Notes: a model not told the origin generated them from the letters alone. Positions 1 to 9,184 are shown, counted from the first letter of the stretch. The stretch is 64,000 nt of DNA from CAUPWF01 sp964367905 (GCA_964367905.1 CAYIZP010000001.1:92495-156494); one strand, 5' to 3'. A program made the numbers and translations.

Positions 1-413
1 TCGCCTTTCATTGCTGCTAGGAAATCATCGATTTCCTTTACAATGCTTTCTACATCCATCGCGAGCTCTTCTCCTTGTGCTACTTTCTCCATATCCTCAC
101 GAAGACGGTCTGTGGATTTGAAGAGCAGATTGAATAAATCACTCTTTTGGCCTGTGCCTAGTGATTCGATTCCATTCTCGCGAATGTCAAAAAACAAATC
201 CTCGATGTGGTGGGATACTTCCATAAGTGGCTGGAAATCCATCATAGCCGAAGATCCTTTGATTGTGTGCATGCTTCGGAAGATTTCATTGACGTCTTCG
301 GAAGAAAAGTCTCCTACTTCTTCGGCATTGAGTAGTAACTCATCTAACCGTTCTAGTAGGGAATTGCATTCAAATAGGTATGTGTCTAAAATTCCATCGT
401 TCATATTTTCCAT
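1..413 (-). CDS. cheA: Chemotaxis histidine kinase CheA, N-terminal part (runs off window)
   Basis: Only the first 137 or so residues are visible; the gene continues past base 1. They form an Hpt (P1) domain with the phosphorylatable histidine at residue 49, in the signature MHTIKGSSAMM. That arrangement is typical of CheA, which passes phosphate from chemoreceptor arrays to CheY. The start codon is the ATG whose complement is at 411-413. The gene points away from the plus-strand flagellar genes across an AT-rich gap of about 130 bp. A stand-alone Hpt protein cannot be excluded because the kinase core is out of view. Confidence 0.85.
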   Translation of the reverse strand, partial: MENMNDGILDTYLFECNSLLERLDELLLNAEEVGDFSSEDVNEIFRSMHTIKGSSAMMDFQPLMEVSHHIEDLFFDIRENGIESLGTGQKSDLFNLLFKSTDRLREDMEKVAQGEELAMDVESIVKEIDDFLAAMKG

Positions 414-546
414 TGATTAAATCCACCTTATTTAATAAACTTACATAAATTATTGCAATTACAAAGTGTAATGTGGTAATGTATGTGTATAATTATAATA
501 CAAAATGATGATAAATGAAACAAATAATTTCTAGAAGGTGAAAAAA

Positions 547-1986
547 ATGTCAAATCTTTTAAAAATAACAGCTCCAGCCATAGGCTATGAGAACAATAAT
601 CAGGTGAAACAAGGTCCGGCAAAAGCGCCTGAAACTAATATTCAAGGGCCAATTACTCCGGATAAAGTGGTGAAACCAGATGCGAGAAGCGATGCGGCAT
701 CTCAAGACCAAAGTACGGCGCTGAAGTTTCGTTACGAATCGAATTATGAGAATTTTATACAGAGAATCAATGCCTTACCGATCATGACAGAGCAATTCGC
801 TAGTATATTTATAGAACAGTTTGCTACACTAGCAGAGTCGGGGATTCAAGATGGATTTGCGCAGAGTGTTGCTAGATTCCTACAGATGATAGGGGTAGAG
901 CCGCAGGATATGATGGCATTTATTAAGAATCAGGGGAATGCGACCGTACGTTTTAGTGGGCCGTTTTTTACATTATTACAACAAGCATTTGAGCAAACAA
1001 ACTCGGTTGAATTGAAATCCAATATCCTAGACTTCTTAAAAAAGTATGTGGATATGGCAGAATCTTCTCATATCATGAAGAATATGGACAGTCTCTTGGG
1101 TGAGATTCAGAAGAGGATGTTTCCAAATTCGGCGAAGGATTTGAATGTGTTGTTGCAGAATCTGGGGCGTGAGATTGGACCGATGGGTGAGGGGATGAAT
1201 CAGAACTTGCAAGTGTTGAAGCAAGAGATTCTTCCGTTTTTAAACGATTACATTTCCAAACTGAATGAACGCGGGGATTTGCGCGAACTAGTTTCGTTGC
1301 TATCATCCTATATGGCAAGGGCGGAGAATGGCAATGCATCGCGTGTTATGGAGGCTTTTGAGCAATTATTACGTTTTCAAGGAATGCAAAAAGTATTTCA
1401 AAACTTCGATCCTAATATCTTATTCCAGGTATTACAAGGAACCGAATATGAGAAATCGGTTAAGAAACAGAATTGGATGCAGGGGCTAGTTGATCTGATT
1501 GAGCATGGAATGTCTGGAGAATTGGGTGCAGAGAATAAGGCGGCATTCCAGAATCTAATGCAAGCAATCCTTCTCAATGAGAGCGTATACCTACCAGTGC
1601 TGCATTTGATGTTACCGCTTCATGTGAATGGCAGACTGATGTTCTCTGAGATGTGGATTGATCCAAATGTTGGTGGCAGCGGGGAAGAAGGTGAACAGGA
1701 GAGAGCAGTTCAGGGATTGATTAAATTCGATATTCAAGAGCTGGGATTCTTTGACATGTTCTTTATATATGAAAAGAAAAAGAGTAACATCAAATTGCAG
1801 CTGAGCTGCCCAGAGGTTATGAAAAATGATATTGACAACATCAAGAATGGGATTGCAATGATTTTAGCACAGAATAATATTCAATCAGAAGAGCTACATG
1901 TTAGCACGGAGAGTCGATCGATTCCGATATCGTCGGCATTCCCGAAAGTATTTGAAAGGAAGAATTCGATCAATGTCTCAATTTAG
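547..1986 (+). CDS. YlqG/FliK-like flagellar-associated protein
   Basis: A protein of 479 residues with no signal peptide or membrane segment. The first 60 residues are polar and disordered-looking, followed by a long, mostly helical region and a C-terminal part (about 360-470) that resembles the hook-length-control C-terminal fold by its spacing of hydrophobic residues (inferred, not a clear motif match). Its stop overlaps the start of the FlhB-like gene by 14 bp. This is the ylqG-ylqH arrangement known from Bacillus, where ylqH encodes a free FlhB C-terminal domain. The ATG at 547 is chosen over an in-frame GTG at 538 because AGAAGGTG at 533-540 gives normal ribosome-site spacing only for 547. 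The function is unproven. Confidence 0.6.
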   Translation: MSNLLKITAPAIGYENNNQVKQGPAKAPETNIQGPITPDKVVKPDARSDAASQDQSTALKFRYESNYENFIQRINALPIMTEQFASIFIEQFATLAESGIQDGFAQSVARFLQMIGVEPQDMMAFIKNQGNATVRFSGPFFTLLQQAFEQTNSVELKSNILDFLKKYVDMAESSHIMKNMDSLLGEIQKRMFPNSAKDLNVLLQNLGREIGPMGEGMNQNLQVLKQEILPFLNDYISKLNERGDLRELVSLLSSYMARAENGNASRVMEAFEQLLRFQGMQKVFQNFDPNILFQVLQGTEYEKSVKKQNWMQGLVDLIEHGMSGELGAENKAAFQNLMQAILLNESVYLPVLHLMLPLHVNGRLMFSEMWIDPNVGGSGEEGEQERAVQGLIKFDIQELGFFDMFFIYEKKKSNIKLQLSCPEVMKNDIDNIKNGIAMILAQNNIQSEELHVSTESRSIPISSAFPKVFERKNSINVSI

Positions 1987-2263
1987 TAATGAATTAAACA
2001 AACGAGCAGTAGCGTTAAGCTACGATGAAACGAAAAAAACAGCCCCAATCATTGTAGCGTCTGGAATGGGATATTTAGCAGAGAAAATTGTAGAGGTGGC
2101 TCGAGATAACAATGTACCAGTGTATGAAGATAATTCTCTGGCGACTATGCTGACCCAGTTGGAGTTGGGGACTCAAGTTCCAGAAGAATTGTATCAGGCG
2201 ATTGTGGATATTTATTTATACTTCCTGAATTACCAGCCGAAGAGTGAAAAAGAAACCGATTAA
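1973..2263 (+). CDS. FlhB C-terminal-domain-like protein (YlqH type)
   Basis: A 96-residue protein that matches only the cytoplasmic C-terminal domain of FlhB, after the NPTH cleavage site. It has the family pattern AVALSYDE...APIIVASGMGYLAEKIVEVARDNNVPVYED. It lacks the membrane helices and the NPTH motif. The full-length FlhB is encoded separately at 19612. Such stand-alone domains (YlqH/FhlX type) can substitute for the export-gate domain in some bacteria (family knowledge); the role here is inferred. It overlaps the upstream gene by 14 bp and ends inside a bidirectional terminator. A longer reading frame starting at 1898 is ignored, because the homology begins at the ATG at 1973. Confidence 0.8.
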   Translation: MSQFSNELNKRAVALSYDETKKTAPIIVASGMGYLAEKIVEVARDNNVPVYEDNSLATMLTQLELGTQVPEELYQAIVDIYLYFLNYQPKSEKETD

Positions 2264-2279
2264 TCTCGGTTTCTTTTTC
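2246..2279. terminator. Bidirectional intrinsic terminator between convergent genes
   Basis: A perfect 14-bp inverted repeat (2246-2259 with 2266-2279), A-rich on one arm and T-rich on the other, so it can form a hairpin with a U-run in either direction. The stop codons of the FlhB-like gene and the convergent PilZ gene both fall in or beside the 6-nt loop. Confidence 0.85.
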
Positions 2280-2946
2280 GGTTTATCATTTGTTGTTTGA
2301 ATACGAAGTTGCGGAGTGCGGTCTCAGTTGCAGCTTGTATATTTATAAATTGACAACCATATCCGTACTGTTTATCTTCGGCGTCTTTCGCAGGGATATC
2401 TACGCGAAGGATGAAGAGATGTAATTTCACACGCTGATTATGTTCCAATGACATAAAGACTTCCAATTCCGTGTTTTCTCTAAACTGAATTGGGCATTTG
2501 AAGTGAATTCCGCCAGCACTCAAATTATCCGTAGTACCATTGGTATAATGTCCATTGAAGGATTCGTGTACATCTGGGCAGTTTTCGGGGAGTTCTATGT
2601 CGGCAGGAATGATGATGTCAATCGGGATATTCAGTTTAATCTTGAAGTCTTGTCTACGTTGTAGGATGGCGGTTTGCTCCAATAGCGCACATTGGATTGT
2701 GTGCATGAGTCTTCCGTCTGAGGCGTTGAACTTTCGTTGAATCATCATGTTACATTTACAGGTTACCAATCCCTTTTGTTCGTCTAAAAAGGTGACTAGC
2801 ATTTGGGCATCGAAATCGTCCAAATAATCATCGTCTACATAGAGTGTTACGGTGTCATTGTCAATATTTGCAACAATAACTTCGCACAGTGTTATGTCGC
2901 TGTTTTCTTCTAAAATCAAGGCTTTTTTACAAGAAGTAAGTATCAT
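2260..2946 (-). CDS. PilZ-domain protein (YcgR/YpfA-like c-di-GMP effector)
   Basis: A cytoplasmic protein of 228 residues. The N-terminal half resembles the YcgR-N beta domain. The C-terminal half is PilZ: an RRQDFK stretch near residue 97 supplies the arginine pair, and NLSAGG near residue 140 is the (D/N)xSxxG motif that contacts cyclic di-GMP. By family, such proteins slow or stop the flagellar motor when c-di-GMP is high. Its place beside flagellar genes supports this. The ATG ending at 2946 is preferred, because GGAG sits 6 nt upstream; an in-frame ATG at 2958 has no ribosome site. Confidence 0.85.
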   Translation of the reverse strand: MILTSCKKALILEENSDITLCEVIVANIDNDTVTLYVDDDYLDDFDAQMLVTFLDEQKGLVTCKCNMMIQRKFNASDGRLMHTIQCALLEQTAILQRRQDFKIKLNIPIDIIIPADIELPENCPDVHESFNGHYTNGTTDNLSAGGIHFKCPIQFRENTELEVFMSLEHNQRVKLHLFILRVDIPAKDAEDKQYGYGCQFINIQAATETALRNFVFKQQMINRKRNRD

Positions 2947-2995
2947 AAAAATCTCCATTTCATTGTTTTATAACTATAAGATATTAATAATTACT

Positions 2996-3023
2996 ATTAT
3001 ACATGTTTTGGAAGAAATGACAA
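2996..3023 (-). promoter_or_regulatory. Sigma-A-type promoter for the PilZ gene
   Basis: On the minus strand, TTGTCA (3023-3018) is followed after 16 nt by a perfect TATAAT (3001-2996), about 50 nt upstream of the PilZ start. It diverges from the flgB promoter in the same intergenic region. Confidence 0.6.
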
Positions 3024-3093
3024 GAGTGAAAATGTTTGTCATTGCATGGTAAAAAATACAAAGAATAAATATAAGACATATTAAAAAAATTTG

Positions 3094-3122
3094 TTGAAAT
3101 ATGAGAAAAATGGGTCTATAAT
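3094..3122 (+). promoter_or_regulatory. Sigma-A-type promoter of the fla/che super-operon
   Basis: TTGAAA (3094-3099), a 17-nt spacer and a perfect TATAAT (3117-3122) lie about 75 nt upstream of flgB. It is the strongest promoter-like sequence in the flagellar region, and no terminator is seen until 28123, so it probably drives about 25 kb. Confidence 0.75.
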
Positions 3123-3197
3123 AATGTTATGTGTATTGTATACAGAAGCGTATTATGTATCAATCAAAACATGAAAAAACAGAATAGGAGAAAACAT

Positions 3198-3581
3198 ATG
3201 AGTATATTTGGGAATTCAATCCAGATGGTGAACCAATCATTAGATTACCTATGGTTGAAGCAGAGTGTGACATCGAATAACATATCGAATGCAGAGACAC
3301 CAGGATATAAGGCGGAGTACGTTACTTTTGAGAACTCATATAAAGAGCAACTCGAGCTTGCGATTATGAGCAATGATAACGAGGCGATTAATCAAGCGAT
3401 TATGGGTGCAACTCCAGTTGTCCACAAATCCGATACAGAGGGAAGTAGATTGGATGGCAACAATGTCAATACAGAGGTAGAAATGATAGAATTGACGAAG
3501 GCAGCATTGCAATATCAATATGGGCTGAATTCTATCAATAGTGATATATCACGTTTGCGAACAGTGATTAAGGGACAATAA
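3198..3581 (+). CDS. flgB: Flagellar basal-body rod protein FlgB
   Basis: A 127-residue proximal rod subunit exported by the flagellar type III system. The N-terminus shows the rod/hook family signature (ISNAETPGYKAE, near residues 34-45) and a C-terminal amphipathic helix ends in INSDISRLRTVIKG. The start at 3198 has AGGAG 8 nt upstream; the frame is open further upstream but without homology. It is the first gene of the super-operon. The usual next gene, flgC, is missing here and lies 12 kb downstream. Confidence 0.95.
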   Translation: MSIFGNSIQMVNQSLDYLWLKQSVTSNNISNAETPGYKAEYVTFENSYKEQLELAIMSNDNEAINQAIMGATPVVHKSDTEGSRLDGNNVNTEVEMIELTKAALQYQYGLNSINSDISRLRTVIKGQ

Positions 3582-3619
3582 ACGACAGGCAGAATAGGTT
3601 AATCGAAAGGAGAATATAA

Positions 3620-3925
3620 ATGACAGAATTTTTAACATCGATTCAACGACTGGCTCCGATGAGTGAGTGGGCGAGTCAGGATACGACAGCGGTAGCGAAT
3701 AATGGAGGGATGTTTTCGAGTATATTTTCTAATGCACTAGAAGGAGTGAAGGAAACACAGACAGACTTAGAAGAGAAACAGTATTTATTAGCGACGGGTC
3801 AATTAGACGATGTACATACACTATCCGTGGCAGCGGCAGAGGCGCAGCTAAACGTAGACTTGTTAGTGCAACTAAGAAATAATGCTTTGGAATCATACAA
3901 TGAGTTGTTGAGGATTAGCATTTAA
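3620..3925 (+). CDS. fliE: Flagellar hook-basal body adaptor FliE
   Basis: A protein of 101 residues that joins the MS ring to the rod. It has the conserved C-terminal stretch DDVHTLSVAAAEAQLNVDL followed by LRNNALESYNELLRISI, as in other FliE proteins. The ribosome site AAAGGAG precedes the ATG. It lies between flgB and fliF, as expected except for the missing flgC. Confidence 0.93.
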   Translation: MTEFLTSIQRLAPMSEWASQDTTAVANNGGMFSSIFSNALEGVKETQTDLEEKQYLLATGQLDDVHTLSVAAAEAQLNVDLLVQLRNNALESYNELLRISI

Positions 3926-3949
3926 TATAGGTAAGGATAATGGATAGTT

Positions 3950-5566
3950 ATGGATAAAGTGAAAGCCGGTTTTAAACAGGTAAACGATTATTTGGGGAAA
4001 TATAGTACGAGAACAAAGATTATGGCAGGCGTGGGTGTGGTAGCAGTGATTGTTGCGGCAATTGCAATTGCATATTTTCTCAATCGAACAAATTACGAAG
4101 TGCTTTTTTCAGAGGTGGCGTCCGATGAAGCGACGACAATTGTGTCGAAGTTGCAGGAAGATGAAATTGAATACATATACGAAGAAAATGGCGATATTCT
4201 AGTTGACAAGTCGGTTGTAGAGCAGACGAGAGCAGAATTGGTGTATGAGGGATACCCGGATAGTGGATTTACTTATGGAATCTATATTGACAATGCAGGT
4301 GGGATGACTACAGATGCAGAGAAACAGCAATACGAGCTATATGCATTACAGGAACGGATAGGAGCAACTATTCGTGTTTTTGATGGAGTGAAAGATGCAA
4401 CCGTTAATATCGCATTAGCGGAAGAAGAGCGTTATGTTCTCCAAAGCGATGAACAGACGAATGAAGCGAGTGCATCGGTTGTTGTAACTATGGATAATGG
4501 TGGCAACCCTTCGCCAGAGCAAGCGGAAGCTATTCAACGGCTGGTGGCAGGTTCAGTTTCTTCTATGGAGATGGGAAGTGTTACCGTAATCGGTGGAAAT
4601 GGAATCGAAGTGTCGGTAGATGAAAGTACAGATACGTCTGGAAGTGGAGACGCTCAAGAAATTGCTCAATTAATTGAGTCAGAGATTACGAAGAAGGTCA
4701 TCAATGTATTGGGACCGTTTTATGGACCAGAGAATATTCGAGTATCGGCGACTGGGACGGTGAATCAGGAAGCAGTTTTAAGAGAGTCGATTACATATTC
4801 TACACCAGAGAAGATTGACGAAGAGGATAAATCAGGAATTATATCCAATGAAACATGGAATCTCAACGGGACAGAGGCTGGAGAAGAAGGTGGTGTGGTT
4901 GGCACAGAGACCAATGCGGAATCCACACAATATGAAGGTAGCACAATTGCAGAAGATGGAATCATAAGTGAAGCAGCGACACGCGACTATTTAGTGAATC
5001 AGGTGATTGAGCAAGGCGAGATTCAAGATGGAACCTTAGAAGATTTGACAATCTCAGTTTCGATTAATAGCGAAGGTGGAGGTGACCTCTCAGATCAGGA
5101 GTTAAAGGATTTGATTGGAAATGCCACTGGAATCGAGACAGAATTACGAGATGAAAAAATTACAGTAGTAGCAGCACCGTTCCAAAAGTCGGATGGAGAA
5201 GATGATGGTAGTGGAGGAATTGTACCAGTTGCAATTACAGATATTATCACACAAAATCCACTGATTGCAATCATCATAGGTGGAGTGATATTACTACTAA
5301 TTATCATAGCAATCATACTTGGAATTATTCGTTCGAAGAGACGCAAGAAACAAGCGTTAATCGAAGCAGAAGAAGAGGCAGCATTCTTGTTGAGTTCTAG
5401 AGAAGAGGCTACAACAGCATTGGCGGATAAGCTAGATGTGGGACAATTGCCAAGTGATAGAACGAGAGAATTACGAGAAATAATCAGAGATTTCACGGAA
5501 GAGAATCCGGAGATTTCAGCACAGATGCTTAGGAGTTGGATAAATGGCGAAAGCGGAGAACACTAA
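3950..5566 (+). CDS. fliF: Flagellar MS-ring protein FliF
   Basis: A 538-residue inner-membrane ring protein. One transmembrane helix lies near residues 25-45 and the second near 443-465. The YscJ-like ring-building domain starts after the first helix (NYEVLFSEV, YEGYPDSGFTYG). The cytoplasmic tail that binds FliG follows the second helix and ends with the typical NPEISAQMLRSWI. A Gly/Ser/Asp-rich linker precedes the second helix. It overlaps fliG by 23 bp, which points to translational coupling of two partner proteins. Confidence 0.96.
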   Translation: MDKVKAGFKQVNDYLGKYSTRTKIMAGVGVVAVIVAAIAIAYFLNRTNYEVLFSEVASDEATTIVSKLQEDEIEYIYEENGDILVDKSVVEQTRAELVYEGYPDSGFTYGIYIDNAGGMTTDAEKQQYELYALQERIGATIRVFDGVKDATVNIALAEEERYVLQSDEQTNEASASVVVTMDNGGNPSPEQAEAIQRLVAGSVSSMEMGSVTVIGGNGIEVSVDESTDTSGSGDAQEIAQLIESEITKKVINVLGPFYGPENIRVSATGTVNQEAVLRESITYSTPEKIDEEDKSGIISNETWNLNGTEAGEEGGVVGTETNAESTQYEGSTIAEDGIISEAATRDYLVNQVIEQGEIQDGTLEDLTISVSINSEGGGDLSDQELKDLIGNATGIETELRDEKITVVAAPFQKSDGEDDGSGGIVPVAITDIITQNPLIAIIIGGVILLLIIIAIILGIIRSKRRKKQALIEAEEEAAFLLSSREEATTALADKLDVGQLPSDRTRELREIIRDFTEENPEISAQMLRSWINGESGEH

Positions 5567-6614
5567 AAAAACAGAAGAACCAGTAGAAGCGGTAGAAGAG
5601 GTTCAAGCGGAGCAACCTCTGATTGACCCCGGTAGAAAAGCTGCTGCAGTGATTGCCGCTTTGGGGGCTGATAATGCAGCGAAGGTCTTCAAATACTTAA
5701 CAGAAGACGAAGTGGAGAAAATCACGCTAGAGATTGCGAAACTAGGGCATGTGAAGTCAGAAGAGACGGAAGTGATTTTGGATGATTTCTATCAATCTTG
5801 CCTGATGCAAAAAGTTGTGACCGATGGTGGTATGGAATATGCTAGGACGGTCTTGGAGAAGACATATGGGGAGCCAGTTGCAGAAGAAATTCTCAAGAAG
5901 ATGATGAAGTTTTTGAAGAGTCGCTCTTTTGACTTTATATCAAAGGTGGATACGAAGAATCTATTCTCCGCGTTGCAGAGAGAGCGTGCTCAGACGATTG
6001 CATTGGTTCTTGCATATACAGAACCGAACCAAGCGGCTGCAGTAATCGCAGAACTTCCTGAGAAGAAACGGATTCAGGTTGTAGAGCGTATTGCGCAGAT
6101 GGAGAGTGCATCTCCAGATGTCATCAAGGTGGTAGAGAACCAACTTGCTGCAAAATTAGACAATGTATTGACGACAGACTTTACAGATGCAGGTGGTATC
6201 GACTACATTGCAGATGTTATGAACAATATGGATCGTAGCAATGAGAAGTTTATCTTCGACGAAATGGGCAAGGACAACCCATTACTTGCAGAAGAGATTC
6301 GAAAGAAGATGTTCGTATTCGAAGATATTCTTGCCATGGACAAGCATTCCGTACAGCGTTTCATTCGCGATTGCGATATGAAAGACATCGTATATGCGCT
6401 TAAGAACGCAAGCCAAGAAATGCTACAGATCTTCTTCTCAAATATGTCGACGAGAATGGCAGAGACCGTACAATCCGATTTGGAGATTACATTCAATGTC
6501 AAATTGCGTGATGTGGAGACAGCACAACAGAAGATTGTTGCAATTATTCGAAAGTTAGATGAAGAAGGCGAGATTGTTCTAGGTAAAGGCGGAAAGGAAA
6601 GTATCATTGTATAG
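5544..6614 (+). CDS. fliG: Flagellar motor switch protein FliG
   Basis: A protein of 356 residues with the normal three-domain layout. The N-terminal FliF-binding domain follows an acidic, Glu-rich extension of about 25 residues. The middle and C-terminal domains carry the charged torque-ring segment around residues 255-330 (IRKKMFVFEDI, DKHSVQRFIRDCD). It converts stator movement into rotation and switches direction with FliM/FliY. AGGAG lies 8 nt before the ATG, inside fliF. Confidence 0.96.
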   Translation: MAKAENTKKTEEPVEAVEEVQAEQPLIDPGRKAAAVIAALGADNAAKVFKYLTEDEVEKITLEIAKLGHVKSEETEVILDDFYQSCLMQKVVTDGGMEYARTVLEKTYGEPVAEEILKKMMKFLKSRSFDFISKVDTKNLFSALQRERAQTIALVLAYTEPNQAAAVIAELPEKKRIQVVERIAQMESASPDVIKVVENQLAAKLDNVLTTDFTDAGGIDYIADVMNNMDRSNEKFIFDEMGKDNPLLAEEIRKKMFVFEDILAMDKHSVQRFIRDCDMKDIVYALKNASQEMLQIFFSNMSTRMAETVQSDLEITFNVKLRDVETAQQKIVAIIRKLDEEGEIVLGKGGKESIIV

Positions 6615-7371
6615 AGTATTAAATGTAAATTCCGATATAGAGATGGAAATCAGAGACTATGATTTCTATGAAGAGTTCCAGATTGTCCAAGAGGTCGATT
6701 TGGAGACAGAAACAGAGGAAGACCTAGAAGATGTGGGACAGCCAGAAGTCAAAGAGGAATTTAACTTTATCTTACAACAGGCGAAAGAAAAGGCTGAATT
6801 TATACTAGAAGCAGCACATCAAGAGGCTAAGATTATTCAACAAAAGGCTGAACAAGAGGGATATGCCTTAGGTGAGACTAAGGGGTATCGAGATGGGCTA
6901 GAGAAGGCGGCGGCACTAGCAAAAGTGAAATACGATGAAGAAATCGGACGATTAGAAAGAGAAATTACGGGACAGGTTGTTGCTTTAGAAGAAGAGAAAC
7001 AACAGATGTTGGAAAATTACATGGAAGACTTAAAGAGTATTTCCTTAGCAATCGGCGAAAAAATCGTACAGACTAGTTTGAAATCTAGTGAGGCGGTCAT
7101 CGAGAGAATGATTTTGTCGGCGGTAGAGAAGATGAAGAAAGTTGCATGGGCAAAAATCTATATTGCCAATACTGCTGAAACAAAAGAAATACAAGGCGAT
7201 GTAGAGTTTTTGAGAAGTCTAGCGAAATTATCAGACAATGTAAAAGTGATTCTCATGGAAGATGCAGAAGTAGGAACATGCATCGTGGAAACACCAGAAG
7301 AAGTGCTCGATATTAGTGTGAAGACTCAACTTGAGAATATCAAGGAAATTTTAAACAACGCAAGGGTATAG
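6607..7371 (+). CDS. fliH: Flagellar export ATPase regulator FliH
   Basis: A 254-residue protein, Glu-rich and coiled-coil through about residues 50-140, with a C-terminal FliH/V-ATPase-E-like domain. It holds the FliI ATPase and regulates it. The likely start is a TTG at 6607 that overlaps the fliG stop by 8 bp, with AAAGGA upstream. An ATG at 6643 is the alternative. Its place between fliG and fliI is canonical. Confidence 0.88.
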   Translation: MYRVLNVNSDIEMEIRDYDFYEEFQIVQEVDLETETEEDLEDVGQPEVKEEFNFILQQAKEKAEFILEAAHQEAKIIQQKAEQEGYALGETKGYRDGLEKAAALAKVKYDEEIGRLEREITGQVVALEEEKQQMLENYMEDLKSISLAIGEKIVQTSLKSSEAVIERMILSAVEKMKKVAWAKIYIANTAETKEIQGDVEFLRSLAKLSDNVKVILMEDAEVGTCIVETPEEVLDISVKTQLENIKEILNNARV

Positions 7372-7392
7372 AAAGGCATAGGAAATAGAAGG

Positions 7393-8697
7393 ATGTTAAG
7401 AGATTTATCATCGGTGATTATGTCATCAGAGACCATCAGTCATATTGGAAAAATTGAAAATATTGTGGGTATGGCGATGAAAGCATCCGGAGGAAATGCC
7501 AATATAGGCGACATTGTATTAATCTATAATGAGGAGCAAAAAAAACAGATACCAGCCGAGGTTGTAGGGTTCCAAGGGGATAAAGTACAGCTGATGGCAT
7601 ATGACGATATTTCGGGGATTGGCAAAGAAAGCTTTGTGAGAAATACAGGCAAGCGCCTGAAGATTCCGGTAGGACAATTCCTGAAAGGGAGAATTATAGA
7701 TGCATTGGGTCGCCCTATAGATGGAAAAGGGGAGTTTCAATGCGAGAGGTATTATTATGTGGATAGTCCACAGATCAACCCACTGGATAGACCGCCGATT
7801 GATGAACGCTTGTTCTTCGGAGTAAAGGCGATTGATTCCCTGAATACCGTAGGGAAGGGTCAACGTATCGGGATATTCTCGGGGAGTGGAGTTGGAAAAA
7901 GTACATTGCTTGGAATGATTGCGAGAAATGTACAAGCAGACATCAACGTCATTGCACTGGTAGGGGAGCGTGGTCGTGAGGTTCGCGAATTTGTAGAAAA
8001 GGATTTGGGACCAGAGGGAATGAAGCGTTCCGTATTGATTGTTGCAACATCAGATCAACCAGCTATGCTACGGATGAAATGTCCGATGGTAGCAACCACC
8101 ATTGCCGAGTATTTTCGGGATCAGGGTAAAAATGTTCTATTGATGATGGACTCCCTGACACGATTTGCTATGGCGCAGAGAGAGATTGGACTAGCAACAG
8201 GAGAACCACCCGTGGCACGTGGGTATACACCATCCATTTATGCAGCATTTCCAAAGCTATTAGAGCGAAGTGGGAAGTTTGAGAATGGATCCATAACAGG
8301 AGTTTATACGGTATTGGTGGAAGGTGACGACACCAATGAGCCCGTGGCGGATACCGTTCGTGGTATTCTAGATGGACACATTGTATTGAGTAGAAAGTTA
8401 GCCAACAGAGGGCATTTTCCAGCCATCGATGTATCGGCGAGTATTTCTCGATTGATGGTGAACATCGCAGATGAGGAGCAGAAGAGATTAGCCTCAGAGA
8501 TTCGAGATATCCTGAGTATCTATGAGCAGAATGAGGATTTGATATCCATTGGAGCCTACAAGGAAGGAACCAATAAACGTTTGGATTATGCGATATCAAA
8601 AATCGATGCAGTGAAGCAGTTTTTAGTACAAGATATCGAAGCGAAGTATACACAAGAAGAGATGACAGATGCAATGCGAAAGATATTGAGAAAGTAA
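7393..8697 (+). CDS. fliI: Flagellum-specific ATPase FliI
   Basis: A 434-residue F1-beta-like ATPase of the type III export apparatus. The Walker A motif GSGVGKST is at 164-171. The Walker B region LLMMDSLTRFAMAQREIGL, followed by GEPPVARGYTPS, is typical of FliI. AGGAAA lies 8 nt before the ATG. It follows fliH, whose product binds it. Confidence 0.96.
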   Translation: MLRDLSSVIMSSETISHIGKIENIVGMAMKASGGNANIGDIVLIYNEEQKKQIPAEVVGFQGDKVQLMAYDDISGIGKESFVRNTGKRLKIPVGQFLKGRIIDALGRPIDGKGEFQCERYYYVDSPQINPLDRPPIDERLFFGVKAIDSLNTVGKGQRIGIFSGSGVGKSTLLGMIARNVQADINVIALVGERGREVREFVEKDLGPEGMKRSVLIVATSDQPAMLRMKCPMVATTIAEYFRDQGKNVLLMMDSLTRFAMAQREIGLATGEPPVARGYTPSIYAAFPKLLERSGKFENGSITGVYTVLVEGDDTNEPVADTVRGILDGHIVLSRKLANRGHFPAIDVSASISRLMVNIADEEQKRLASEIRDILSIYEQNEDLISIGAYKEGTNKRLDYAISKIDAVKQFLVQDIEAKYTQEEMTDAMRKILRK

Positions 8698-8734
8698 TGG
8701 CAAGGGTTTCGGAGTAAAGAGAAAGGCGAATGTG

Positions 8735-9184
8735 ATGAAACAATTTCAATTTTCCTTAGACAAGGTGCTTACATACAAGGAGCAAATCGAAGAAAATCTA
8801 AGAAATGAACAAGCAGAATTACTTCATAGGATAGCTAGCGAAGAGAGTCGTTTACAGGATTTACATCAGGAATACAGCGATTATGCAGAGGATCTTCAGT
8901 CGAAGAAAGAAGAGGGGTGTACCGTGCCTACCATGCAGATGTATGAGGCGTATATGGTCAATCTAGATTTCAAGATACGAAGAAGCAAGCAAGTAATCGA
9001 GAATTTAAGAAAGAGAGAAGAAGAGAAGAGGCAGGAAGTGATTCAAGCCAAGGTAGAACGTTCTTCTATCGATAAGATAAAGGAAAAACGATTAAATGAG
9101 TATGGAGTAGAAGTAAGAAAGGCAGAAGAACAATTTATCGAAGAATTTGTATCCAATGTCAATACTCGTACCGCAGTAGGATAG
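8735..9184 (+). CDS. fliJ: Flagellar export chaperone FliJ
   Basis: A protein of 149 residues, nearly all charged alpha-helix and predicted coiled coil, starting MKQFQFSLDKVLTYKE like other FliJ proteins. It forms the central stalk of the FliI ATPase ring. The ATG at 8735 is chosen over the adjacent GTG at 8732 because AAAGG at 8722-8726 gives better spacing. Confidence 0.85.
   Translation: MKQFQFSLDKVLTYKEQIEENLRNEQAELLHRIASEESRLQDLHQEYSDYAEDLQSKKEEGCTVPTMQMYEAYMVNLDFKIRRSKQVIENLRKREEEKRQEVIQAKVERSSIDKIKEKRLNEYGVEVRKAEEQFIEEFVSNVNTRTAVG

Noticed and set aside
43..420. A plus-strand open frame of 125 codons at the window start
   Set aside because: It is the complement of the cheA Hpt domain, which has a recognisable active-site histidine motif on the minus strand.
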